Positions 1-7,780 of a stretch of DNA of 34,846 nt are shown here, piece after piece (within the stretch, counting starts at the first letter, position 1; the number at the start of each line of letters is the position of its first letter). The notes below the pieces were generated by a model. The model did no database searches, was not told the DNA's origin, and saw only the letters and a program-made list of their open reading frames with translations. The DNA is taken from the NCBI GenBank assembly GCA_017629095.1, contig JAGBXW010000006.1, positions 98,995 through 133,840 on the forward strand, read 5' to 3'. The position numbers were made by a program, and so were the translations under genes. Source of the DNA: Treponema sp. (GTDB lineage Bacteria > Spirochaetota > Spirochaetia > Treponematales > Treponemataceae).

Positions 1-33
1 AGGGCGTTGCTCTACCTACTGAGCTAGTAGCCC
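1..33 (-). tRNA. partial tRNA (5' half), isotype not decidable
   Basis: On the minus strand the sequence gives a 7-nt acceptor 5' arm (GGGCTAC), TA at positions 8-9, a D-arm GCTC/GAGC enclosing loop AGTAGGTA, A26, anticodon-stem 5' strand ACGCC and then CT (positions 32-33). The window ends exactly before the anticodon, so the amino acid cannot be read. The 5' sequence would suit tRNA-Lys or tRNA-Ile equally, and this is only a guess. A consensus-like promoter lies immediately upstream. Confidence 0.85.
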
Positions 34-57
34 ATCACCTATTTCCTAGGTTTGAAA

Positions 58-86
58 ATAGTACCATATATGATTTTATTTGTCAA
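58..86 (-). promoter_or_regulatory. promoter of the partial tRNA
   Basis: On the minus strand a perfect TTGACA (86-81) is followed after 17 nt by TACTAT (63-58, 4 of 6 matches to TATAAT). Transcription would start near 51, about 18 nt before the mature tRNA 5' end at 33. The tRNA-Gln/Glu unit at 9.0 kb also has a perfect TTGACA. Confidence 0.6.
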
Positions 87-135
87 TACTAAAATACAAA
101 AGAAATTGTTTTATTTATGTTATAAATCTTAATTA

Positions 136-164
136 TTGCATGAAGGTAATTTTGCCATTATACT
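136..164 (+). promoter_or_regulatory. promoter of the M23 peptidase gene
   Basis: TTGCAT (136-141), 17 nt, TATACT (159-164). The predicted transcription start (about 171) is next to the ATG at 172, leaving no room for a ribosome binding site. See the finding on leaderless starts. Confidence 0.6.
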
Positions 165-171
165 AAGAACC

Positions 172-1140
172 ATGAAGAAAAATTACTTGTTATTACTGTG
201 TTTTTTTGTGGTTAGCTTGGTTTTTGCAGCAGAACCTGCTACAGCTGTATTTACTGGTGAGGAGTATTCAATCCACGTAACTTATTCAGATACCATTCAA
301 CCTGGAGATCCCCTGTGTGTTCGATTGGATTTGACTCCTTCTAAAAAGACCATGAAAGATCCTAATGGGCTTACTCAAGCTGTTTTGTTGTTTGGAGAGA
401 AAAAGAAGACAGATTTTTTTGTTCTTAATGGAAGGAATGATGCCAACAATCCCCTTTCCCTTTGTGCAATGATTCCCATGTCTACCTACCAAGCAACAGG
501 TTCTTATGATGTAACTATTATGTATAGTGCGTATGGAAGAGAATATATGAAATTCAATCTTCCCATTTCTATTGAGCATAAGGATTTTATTAGTGAAACC
601 TTGGAGCTGGACAATAGGAATACAGCCATTAAGACAGATACAAGTTCTACTCGTATGAATCAGATTGACAGGTTGAACGAGATTTTATTCACTGTAAATG
701 CAGGTGCTGTGTATCAGCGGAAGCCCTTTGTAGCTCCCACCACGGCCACACGAAGAACCTCTTTTTTTGGTGACCGTCGAGTGTACGCCTACGTAGGAGG
801 AGGCTCTTCCACGAGCCTGCATTATGGCATTGATTATGGCATTCCCACAGGCTCAGAAGTAAGGGCTTGTGGAGCAGGTCGTGTTGTAATGGCAGAATCT
901 CGGATTTCATCTGGATTAAGTGTGGTGATTGAGCACATGCCTGGTTTGTACAGCTTGTACTATCATCTTGATTCCATGAATGTGAAGGTGGGAGATATGG
1001 TAAAGGCGGGAGATATGGTGGGATTATCTGGTTCTACTGGATTAGCTACCGGCCCCCACCTGCACTGGGAGGTGCGGCTTAACGGGGAGGCGGTAAATCC
1101 AGATTTCTTTACAGAAAAAAGTTTCTTATATTTCCAATAA
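172..1140 (+). CDS. secreted M23-family (LytM-type) peptidoglycan metallopeptidase
   Basis: Predicted zinc endopeptidase that cuts peptidoglycan cross-bridges or stems outside the cytoplasm. The chosen start at 172 gives a 322-aa protein opening with a type I signal peptide (MKKN, hydrophobic stretch, cut near SLVFA/AEP); an in-frame ATG at 136 would put 12 charged or mixed residues before it and lies on the -35 box. Residues about 25-150 form a beta-rich domain of unknown role. Residues about 205-315 are the LytM domain, with the zinc and catalytic set H217-x3-D221 (motif HYGID), H265 and the H296-L-H298 motif, all intact, so it is probably active. There is no LysM or coiled-coil domain. The 3' end overlaps the convergent ligA by 15 bp and no terminator is visible. 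It is not a degenerate EnvC/NlpD-type activator, because the metal ligands are present. Confidence 0.92.
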   Translation: MKKNYLLLLCFFVVSLVFAAEPATAVFTGEEYSIHVTYSDTIQPGDPLCVRLDLTPSKKTMKDPNGLTQAVLLFGEKKKTDFFVLNGRNDANNPLSLCAMIPMSTYQATGSYDVTIMYSAYGREYMKFNLPISIEHKDFISETLELDNRNTAIKTDTSSTRMNQIDRLNEILFTVNAGAVYQRKPFVAPTTATRRTSFFGDRRVYAYVGGGSSTSLHYGIDYGIPTGSEVRACGAGRVVMAESRISSGLSVVIEHMPGLYSLYYHLDSMNVKVGDMVKAGDMVGLSGSTGLATGPHLHWEVRLNGEAVNPDFFTEKSFLYFQ

Positions 1141-3060
1141 TTTCATAAAGGTAGCTTCATCAATGACGGGAATTCCTAGTTGAGCTGCCTTTTTATTTTT
1201 TGAGGAGCCAGAGGCGGTATCGTTTGTCACAAGATAGGACAAGCCCTTTACCACCGATGACTTAGTGGTACCGCCTCGCTCCTTTACCAGTTGCTCCGCT
1301 TGACTTCGTTTCATAGATAGCTCACCAGTAAAACAAAAGGATACACCTGACAAGGAGCCCCCTTCAACAGGTGTTTTGAAGGTGATAAAGCCCTTTTCAA
1401 CAAGCTGTTTCATTTCTGTCTTGTTGTCTACCAAACCTTGAACCAAGGTAGAGGCGGTAATGTCTCCAAATCCATTAACAGCACTGATTTCTTCCACAGA
1501 GGCAGCGAGGAGCTTGTCAAGAGTTGAAAATCCAGCCTCGGTAAGTCGCTCCATTAAGGTTTCTCCAATGCCTTCTATATCAAAACCTGCTACAAAGGCC
1601 GCCAAGGAAATGGTGCTGCGGGTTTTAAGGGACTTGATAACCTTCTTTGCCCCCAAAGATTCCCTGTCTTTGGAAATGCTTTCTTGATTCAAGAAAAATG
1701 GTGTGATAGCTGCCTCTGTCAGCTGGTACAGAGAGCTAATGGATGTTACTACCCCTGCTTGAAACAGAGATGATAACAAGGTGGTGCCAAAGTCACGGAT
1801 ATCGAGCACAGAAATCCATTTTTCCAGCTGGTGAAGCATCTTTTTTGCACAAGCCTTATTGGGGCAATAGAGGCGAGTTCCCTCGTCTACTAAGGCTGAG
1901 CCACACTGACTACACTGACAGGGAAAGACTATTGCTTCCAACAGCTGTGGTGCAGCTCCTTCTGGGGGATTAACTACAGCCTCTATCTTGGGAATAATTT
2001 CACCACGCTTTGTTACCACCACATGGCTTCCGATTTGTACACCTAGGGTTCTAATGGTATTGGGATTTACCAAACTGGCACGCTTTACTGTTGTTCCAGC
2101 CAATTCTACGGGGTCAAATAATCCCACGGGAGTATAAGTAGCACCAGATTCGCTCCATTCCACCTGACGTAGCACCGTTACCGCTTCTTCTAGGCTGAAC
2201 TTAAAGGCAATCTGTCGCTCAGGTCTTGTTCTAGCAGCATCCTCTAGGTTTATCGTTCGCTCCTTTACCACTAAACCGTCAATATCATAGTCAAGTTGGG
2301 GTCTGAGCTCCATCACTTGGGCTCGATAGTCAATTACTTGCTGAGGAGAATTGCAGAGTACCAGTGGCACCGTGGTAAAGCCACAGGATTCAAGCCACTG
2401 AACCTTAGCAATCTCATCTGCAAAGGAATGGTTTTCAAAAAGAGCATCATAGCAGATGACTTTTAGGTGCTGGCTTCCCTCCCCGTCCTTCCGCTTCATA
2501 AGTCCGTTGGCGGCGTTACGGCAATTTGCCTTGTCGGAGAAAAAATCACGGTGGACTTGGCGGGTCATAATCACCTCACCACGAATGCCTCCTGTGTAGG
2601 GAAGAATTGTTCCGTCCAATTCGAGTGTGGCAAGAACACCCTGCATTTTCTTGGCGTTGGCGGTGATATCATCTCCAATGGTGCCGTTACCTCGGGTTAC
2701 CGCCCGCACAAAAATACCATTATCATATTGCAACTCGAGGCTTGCACCATCCAGCTTGTATTCCACCAGATATTCATCGTAGGGATGCTTTTCTGTCCAA
2801 GCGATGAATTCCTGTGGATTGGCAGCCTTGTCTTGACTTCCCATGGGAATACGATGGCGAGCCTTTGCAAAATTTCCTGAATCAGCACCCACCCGATGAA
2901 GGATGGCGTTGGAGGGATCAAGACTTTTCAGTTCATCCCACAGAGCATCAAATTCCTGGTCTGGAACAAGAGCTTCTCCATTGTAGTAGGCATCTTGATA
3001 CTTAACAATGAGTTGCTCCAGCTCCTGGATTCGAGCCGAGTCAAAGAGATTCATCTCCAT
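1126..3060 (-). CDS. ligA: NAD+-dependent DNA ligase LigA
   Basis: Seals nicks in replication and repair using NAD+. 644 aa from the chosen start, near the family norm of about 670. Domain order: Ia domain (YQDAYYNGEALVPDQEFD region, residues about 20-45), adenylation domain with the nucleophile Lys102 in YKLDG, OB fold, Cys4 zinc finger (CxxC followed by CPNKAC), helix-hairpin-helix region (DIEGIGETLMERL and VNGFGDITA), and a C-terminal BRCT domain (GVSFCFTGE onward). An upstream in-frame start at 3093 lies inside trmB. The ATG at 3060 has an AGGAGG site 6 nt upstream, inside the end of trmB, and follows the trmB stop by one base (TAAgATG), so translational coupling is likely. Last gene of a four-gene minus-strand operon. 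Confidence 0.97.
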   Translation of the reverse strand: MEMNLFDSARIQELEQLIVKYQDAYYNGEALVPDQEFDALWDELKSLDPSNAILHRVGADSGNFAKARHRIPMGSQDKAANPQEFIAWTEKHPYDEYLVEYKLDGASLELQYDNGIFVRAVTRGNGTIGDDITANAKKMQGVLATLELDGTILPYTGGIRGEVIMTRQVHRDFFSDKANCRNAANGLMKRKDGEGSQHLKVICYDALFENHSFADEIAKVQWLESCGFTTVPLVLCNSPQQVIDYRAQVMELRPQLDYDIDGLVVKERTINLEDAARTRPERQIAFKFSLEEAVTVLRQVEWSESGATYTPVGLFDPVELAGTTVKRASLVNPNTIRTLGVQIGSHVVVTKRGEIIPKIEAVVNPPEGAAPQLLEAIVFPCQCSQCGSALVDEGTRLYCPNKACAKKMLHQLEKWISVLDIRDFGTTLLSSLFQAGVVTSISSLYQLTEAAITPFFLNQESISKDRESLGAKKVIKSLKTRSTISLAAFVAGFDIEGIGETLMERLTEAGFSTLDKLLAASVEEISAVNGFGDITASTLVQGLVDNKTEMKQLVEKGFITFKTPVEGGSLSGVSFCFTGELSMKRSQAEQLVKERGGTTKSSVVKGLSYLVTNDTASGSSKNKKAAQLGIPVIDEATFMKLLEI

Positions 3061-3061
3061 C

Positions 3062-3772
3062 TTAATCCTCCTGTCGCAGGAAGAACAATTCACGAATTAC
3101 GTGGTTCTTGTCCAAACCTTTTTCCTCAAAGCGGGTTTCTGGTCGCCATTCCTGATGGGGTGCAAATCCTTGGTATTTGTTTTTTAGGCCAGGAGTTTGC
3201 TCCAATTGCTCCAGAGCAAATTCTGCGTAAGGTTCCCAGTCGGTGGCCATGTAAAGATAACCTCCGGGAACGAGCTTTTTTGTGATAAGGTCTGTGTTTG
3301 GTCGCTGAACCAGTCGCCGCTTGTGGTGCTTTTTTTTGGGCCAGGGATCGGGAAAGAAAATGTGGAAACCACTGACAGAACCATCGGGAATCATCTTTTC
3401 TAGCACCTCTAAAGCATCATGCTCCACGATATAAATATTTTCCAAGTTGCGACGACGAATCTCACCTAAAAGCTTTCCCACACCAGGGCGATGGACTTCC
3501 AAACCAAGGTAGTTTTTGTCGGGATTGTCGGCAGCAATGATGGCAGTAGCCTTTCCCATACCAAAGCCGATTTCTACCGTTACAGGATTGGTGTTATTAA
3601 ATATTTGGGTATAATTAAGCTGCCCCTCGCCATAAGGAATACACCAACGATCAGAAAGCTCCTGATAATCCTTTTGTTGAGTGGGGGTCATGCGCCCTGC
3701 TCGCAATACAAAGGTTTTAATAGTACGATAAAACTGAGGGGATTGAGGTGGTGTCTGATTTTCTGTATCCAT
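3062..3772 (-). CDS. trmB: tRNA (guanine-N7-)-methyltransferase TrmB
   Basis: Methylates N7 of G46 in the variable loop of tRNAs using S-adenosylmethionine. 236 aa. The SAM-binding motif is EIGFGMG at residues 67-73, followed by LGLEVH (90-94), and the family signature [14 protein letters not shown] spans residues 140-153, so assignment is secure. The first 25 residues form a polar extension ([12 protein letters not shown]) that may be disordered. The ATG at 3772 touches the preceding stop directly (TAA-ATG), with an AGGAG site in the last codons of the upstream lipoprotein gene, so its translation depends on readthrough from that gene. Confidence 0.97.
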   Translation of the reverse strand: MDTENQTPPQSPQFYRTIKTFVLRAGRMTPTQQKDYQELSDRWCIPYGEGQLNYTQIFNNTNPVTVEIGFGMGKATAIIAADNPDKNYLGLEVHRPGVGKLLGEIRRRNLENIYIVEHDALEVLEKMIPDGSVSGFHIFFPDPWPKKKHHKRRLVQRPNTDLITKKLVPGGYLYMATDWEPYAEFALEQLEQTPGLKNKYQGFAPHQEWRPETRFEEKGLDKNHVIRELFFLRQED

Positions 3773-4504
3773 TTATTGCGCTCCTGATTCAAAATTGTGG
3801 GCAGGCAAAAGGTAGCGAACCTGCCTGCTAGGATAGTCCAAGGAAATTCTCAGAGATTTTGCCTTACTATATGTTTTTGTTATGTCTTCAAAACTTTTCC
3901 AATCATCCCGTCCCTTGTCAAAGAACAGCAATGTCCCCTTGCCATCTGGCTGAGAAAAAATTGCAATTTTCTTGATGGGTTCAGAAGATGAATCATCAGA
4001 AGGTGCAGCATCTTTTGATGATTCATTTGAAGGCTGCTCTTCCTGATTTGAAAAAATAGGCTGATTCAATGGGGGATCAGCCACTGGCTCATATGCAAGA
4101 TAAAATTGACTTTGGGCAGTCTCTCCAGCTAAGTCCATGTAGTTTACTTCGTACTTGCCTTTGGGAAAGCCCTGGGGAAATGAACCAAAATAGGGAGGCA
4201 TGAGGTTTGCTGAACCAGCCCAAATCTTAGAACCATTGTTTAGAATCAAGGGCTTGTCTATAGTCCAGCAAATCTTTGCTTCTGGAAAAGATACTTCTAG
4301 CTCCATGATGCGTTCTGAACCTCCAGAACTTTGAGCAAAAACGGAAAGTCTTTGGGTAGGATCTTCTTGTAAATTAGTATAATCATAAATAACAAGGGTC
4401 TCCAGTGCAACAATATCTGGTACAGTATTAGAACACCCTGTAAAAAAGATTCCAACAAGACATAAGGAGAAGACGGTAATGAAAAAAGAGATAGGATGCT
4501 TCAT
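3773..4504 (-). CDS. predicted lipoprotein, unknown function
   Basis: 243 aa. The N-terminus is a lipoprotein signal: KHP, a hydrophobic core (ISFFITVFSLCLVGIFF), then lipobox FTGC with the acylated Cys near residue 24, so the mature protein should be membrane-anchored after Lgt/Lsp/Lnt processing (lnt is at 21 kb). Residues about 30-130 look beta-rich. Residues about 145-165 are a low-complexity Ser/Asp/Glu/Pro linker (QPSNESSKDAAPSDDSSSEP), followed by a second small beta-rich region. No family recognised. The start ATG shares one base with the preceding stop (TGATG). A TTG one codon earlier is possible but unnecessary. It sits between an orphan cytoplasmic-looking protein and trmB. Confidence 0.8.
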   Translation of the reverse strand: MKHPISFFITVFSLCLVGIFFTGCSNTVPDIVALETLVIYDYTNLQEDPTQRLSVFAQSSGGSERIMELEVSFPEAKICWTIDKPLILNNGSKIWAGSANLMPPYFGSFPQGFPKGKYEVNYMDLAGETAQSQFYLAYEPVADPPLNQPIFSNQEEQPSNESSKDAAPSDDSSSEPIKKIAIFSQPDGKGTLLFFDKGRDDWKSFEDITKTYSKAKSLRISLDYPSRQVRYLLPAHNFESGAQ

Positions 4505-5670
4505 CAAAAATTAAAAGACAAGGTTATAACCATAAGATTGCTTGCCGCATACTGGTTGACCAATGACTCAAATTTAACATTTACCTTTTTGCAAGCTTCA
4601 TCCAAGTATGAAAGGTAGTACAATCCTAAATCAACACCTTCTGAACCTTCTGGAAGCTCCTTGTAAAAATCTATGAGAGAGCGTTTCCGTAAGTCAGCAG
4701 ATTTTTTTGCCTCGATACTTTCCTTTACTTCCTGGAATTCATCATCCTTATTGTACAAGGTAATTTGCAATCTTCCCTGCTTTCCAATGGAAGATGAACC
4801 TCCACCAAGTCTCCAAGAAAGGAATACCATCTCATGCTTTTTAATCATTTCTGCAATGATTTTTTTCCGAACCTCTGGGTCATAAATCAGCATGTCAGTG
4901 TCAGGGATGCCCTTATACAATTTCTTTGCTTCTTGACGCATATTAACATTTTCACAGTTCAAGGCAAGCTCCATAATCATCAAAGAAATGTATTCTGCCA
5001 CCTCACCCTTTTCCATATACTCTCTTAAAAGACTGTGAATACGTCCTAACATTTCGTCAAATCCATTTTGGCCATAGAACTTTGTAATGACATACCAATT
5101 CAAACGACTCATACGATTGAGGAATTTTTCCAACATCAGCATAAATACATTTCGATCCTCTGGCGACAATTCGGGATTATCTTTGATAGAAAGCCACAGG
5201 GGATCTAAAATTGCTTTACGTGATTGTGCAATAATTTCTTCTTTGTTTGACAAATGAAAAAGCACTTGACGATCGGTAATTTTAGACTGTTCATCAATAA
5301 TTTGTGAGGGATTTGCCCTATTATGTCTTCGTACACAATCTGACTCTATAAGCGTAGCATAAACGTCTTTATCGAACTGTTTATATAATAAGGAAAAAAC
5401 TACGATTTTAGTCAAATCCATTATACCTTGCTTAGATGAGGAAAATTCTGGTAATGCAATTTCTAACTTGGAAATATAATCAACCAAAATCATCTGTTGG
5501 ATTGTCTGGGGAGCAAAAGAGTCTAATGAGATACCATATTCTTCAATATTGTCAGCTAATTTTATCCGAAACAACTTTTTTTTATTCTGGATAAAATGAG
5601 ATGCCCCACTCTCAGTAAGAATTACTTTGAGCGGGAGAGATAACAGGCCCTTATTTGTGGATTCACTCAA
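4504..5670 (-). CDS. conserved-looking protein of unknown function, first gene of the trmB-ligA operon
   Basis: 388 aa, no signal peptide and no obvious transmembrane segment; mostly helical and charged (several Lys/Glu-rich helices), ending in a strand-like ITLSFNF. I recognise no domain. The start is TTG at 5670, chosen because an AGGAG site lies 7 nt upstream and no ATG gives a better fit. Its own promoter (minus strand, 5719-5691) leaves a leader of about 14 nt, unlike the leaderless-looking genes on the plus strand. It overlaps the downstream lipoprotein start by one base. A spirochaete-specific gene is likely. A structural or regulatory role is possible, but nothing in the sequence decides this. 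Confidence 0.8.
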   Translation of the reverse strand: MSESTNKGLLSLPLKVILTESGASHFIQNKKKLFRIKLADNIEEYGISLDSFAPQTIQQMILVDYISKLEIALPEFSSSKQGIMDLTKIVVFSLLYKQFDKDVYATLIESDCVRRHNRANPSQIIDEQSKITDRQVLFHLSNKEEIIAQSRKAILDPLWLSIKDNPELSPEDRNVFMLMLEKFLNRMSRLNWYVITKFYGQNGFDEMLGRIHSLLREYMEKGEVAEYISLMIMELALNCENVNMRQEAKKLYKGIPDTDMLIYDPEVRKKIIAEMIKKHEMVFLSWRLGGGSSSIGKQGRLQITLYNKDDEFQEVKESIEAKKSADLRKRSLIDFYKELPEGSEGVDLGLYYLSYLDEACKKVNVKFESLVNQYAASNLMVITLSFNF

Positions 5671-5690
5671 TGTACAACTCCTAGGTCTTC

Positions 5691-5719
5691 ATTATATATA
5701 AAGGTACTTGCATTGTAAA
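5691..5719 (-). promoter_or_regulatory. promoter of the orphan-lipoprotein-trmB-ligA operon
   Basis: Minus strand TTTACA (5719-5714), 17 nt, perfect TATAAT (5696-5691). Predicted start near 5684, leaving a short leader containing the AGGAG site before the TTG at 5670. The -35 box abuts the -35 box of the opposite promoter. Confidence 0.65.
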
Positions 5720-5735
5720 CAAGAATTGCTATAAT
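5708..5735 (+). promoter_or_regulatory. promoter of the membrane protein-dinB operon
   Basis: TTGCAT (5708-5713), 16 nt, perfect TATAAT (5730-5735). The -10 box ends 8 nt before the ATG at 5744. An alternative pair, TTGTAA (5713-5718) with TATACA (5736-5741), would start inside the gene and is less likely. Back-to-back with the minus promoter at 5691-5719. Confidence 0.6.
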
Positions 5736-5743
5736 TATACAAT

Positions 5744-7780
5744 ATGGATAATATCGGAAGGTTTTTAGTAATCGTACTGTTGATATTTCTTTCTACAGGT
5801 ATTTTTTTTGCACAATCTTCCGAAGAGCGGGTTGAACATCGGGAGCTTTCCAATCAGCTTTATGATTTTTTTGTTCAAGAAGGGTTTCAACCTCAACGAC
5901 AACTGTTAACAAATAGCAATCAATTTCCCTACACAATTTTACTTGATTTTAATCAAAAAAGATTTACAGAAGACCAAGAGATTCAAAGATTTATCATTGC
6001 CATATCCCAAGAAACAGCTCAGGAATCCCTCGATGAAATAGTAGCTTTAGCAAATAAAATGAAAAGCACCAATGCAGAAGTGAGACTAACACTAGCATTA
6101 CTAGCAAATGAAAATCCTCCCTTTACTCCATCCGATTCACCAGAAAATCAATGGCATCCCACTGGTTCACAGATTTTGCTTGAAAATATTTCTAATCCAG
6201 AAGCATGTGCCCTTGTTATGCTTGATGGAAGTTCCCAACAATTTGGGCAAGAAACAGTTGTTTTCGGTGCAGATGGTATTCTTACTCCCTTGTGGCTCAT
6301 TCAGCAGGTTCCCTTACCAGTATCCCACAACTTTCTCATCACCTATCGCCTTAATCTTGCTGAAGATAATCCTGCACTCATTCCTTTTTTTCGCTCAGGA
6401 ATGGCTACCGTTGCCATTTCTTTTAATGGCAATCAACAGGAACAGCGACAAAAAGTTTTTGCTGCAATGGAAACCATGACCGAAAATTTTTCTATTACTA
6501 AAAGTATTTCTGCTGATAGCCAAAACTACATCGTTTTCCATTTTGTGGAAAATATTTGGATTGGAGAACAGATTTCTATTCTTGTATACTTGTTAATTAC
6601 TATTTTAGTGTTGGCCATTATCAGCGGATTTTCCTTCTTAGGAAAAAAGGGTGCCATTCACCGACAATCTTTTTTTAAGATTTGGTACCTTATTCCCATT
6701 ACCATTCTTTTATCCACCTTTTTCTTGTATCTTGGACAGCTAGTGGCAGGAAGGGTTGTGGCCATTGTTCCGGAAAATACCGTCACAATTATTGGAATCA
6801 AAACCTTGTTTTCCTTTGTAGCCGTATCTCTGCCCTTTATCTTTCATCTGAGATTACGCCTCCCTATTGCCCAATTTGCCTATGGATACCTCCTTACAGT
6901 GGTGGTAGCCATGAATATCTTTATCTTTGCTTCAATTGATCTAGTGTTAATTTTTATCTTTGTTCTTGAATACATCATTATTTATTTTAGCCGTCTTGCA
7001 AGTAAACTTATTTCTCTCCTGATAATTTCATTAATAATGCTGCTTCCCTTTATCCCCTATGCCTTGAACCTGCTGGAGTATGCATCTCAAGATAAATTAC
7101 TGCAACTTGTTCAAGCAGGGGTTTTAGGCAACATGTTATACGCCTGTATGCTCATTCCATTTCAAGTTATGTGGTTGCGAATCATGATTCGCATTGATTT
7201 GTTCGGTTCCCATCGCCACCACTCCTCTATCAAAATCATGCTTTCCATCTTGGCCATTATGGGAATTATGATTGTATCTGTCATAACAACCTTGATGTTC
7301 GGTTCCTTTATTTTGTATAGAACAGTTCCAGGAAAAAAAACTGCCGAAAATACTATTCAACCTTACCAATATGAGATTGTGGAGGCACAAGTTCCAGAAA
7401 AACTCCATGTTTCTGTTGCTCGCAAAAGTTATCTTGAACTACAATCTGTAGAAGTACAAATTGACTCTCCCGTACCAGTTGTTCGCTATGAAGTCAGTGT
7501 AACATCTGAAAATCAGATTCCCGTATACGACTCTCCCATCAGTTTTGTGACGGTACAAAATACCGCACCAGTTGGAAATCTGTCAGAAGCTAATGGCTCA
7601 ACAGCGACCTCCCATTTTTTAATTCCTGATTTTCCCACAAAGAGTACTTCCTTTGAATACACCGCTGATGAAGATAAGTCTCAAAATATTAAAGTTCTCT
7701 TATATTTCCAAGTAGCGCCTCAACAAGTATCTCTTGTGGAACGGAATTTTTTCCTTCCAGCTCTGGAGGGAATACGCTAA
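5744..7780 (+). CDS. large polytopic membrane protein with extracytoplasmic N- and C-terminal domains, unknown function
   Basis: 678 aa. Residues 1-23 are a signal peptide or first membrane segment (IVLLIFLSTGIFFA/QSS). Residues about 24-272 form an extracytoplasmic alpha/beta domain. About eight transmembrane helices follow (roughly 277-297, 313-333, 349-369, 379-396, 398-416, 421-441, 458-478, 497-522), then a C-terminal beta-rich extracytoplasmic domain of about 150 residues. The soluble N-domain plus helix bundle recalls M28-peptidase or GPI-transamidase (Gaa1)-like architectures, but I see none of the metal-ligand motifs, so this is only a fold guess. The gene has no ribosome binding site, and its -10 box ends 8 nt before the ATG. 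It overlaps dinB by one base (TAATG). Confidence 0.8.
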   Translation: MDNIGRFLVIVLLIFLSTGIFFAQSSEERVEHRELSNQLYDFFVQEGFQPQRQLLTNSNQFPYTILLDFNQKRFTEDQEIQRFIIAISQETAQESLDEIVALANKMKSTNAEVRLTLALLANENPPFTPSDSPENQWHPTGSQILLENISNPEACALVMLDGSSQQFGQETVVFGADGILTPLWLIQQVPLPVSHNFLITYRLNLAEDNPALIPFFRSGMATVAISFNGNQQEQRQKVFAAMETMTENFSITKSISADSQNYIVFHFVENIWIGEQISILVYLLITILVLAIISGFSFLGKKGAIHRQSFFKIWYLIPITILLSTFFLYLGQLVAGRVVAIVPENTVTIIGIKTLFSFVAVSLPFIFHLRLRLPIAQFAYGYLLTVVVAMNIFIFASIDLVLIFIFVLEYIIIYFSRLASKLISLLIISLIMLLPFIPYALNLLEYASQDKLLQLVQAGVLGNMLYACMLIPFQVMWLRIMIRIDLFGSHRHHSSIKIMLSILAIMGIMIVSVITTLMFGSFILYRTVPGKKTAENTIQPYQYEIVEAQVPEKLHVSVARKSYLELQSVEVQIDSPVPVVRYEVSVTSENQIPVYDSPISFVTVQNTAPVGNLSEANGSTATSHFLIPDFPTKSTSFEYTADEDKSQNIKVLLYFQVAPQQVSLVERNFFLPALEGIR

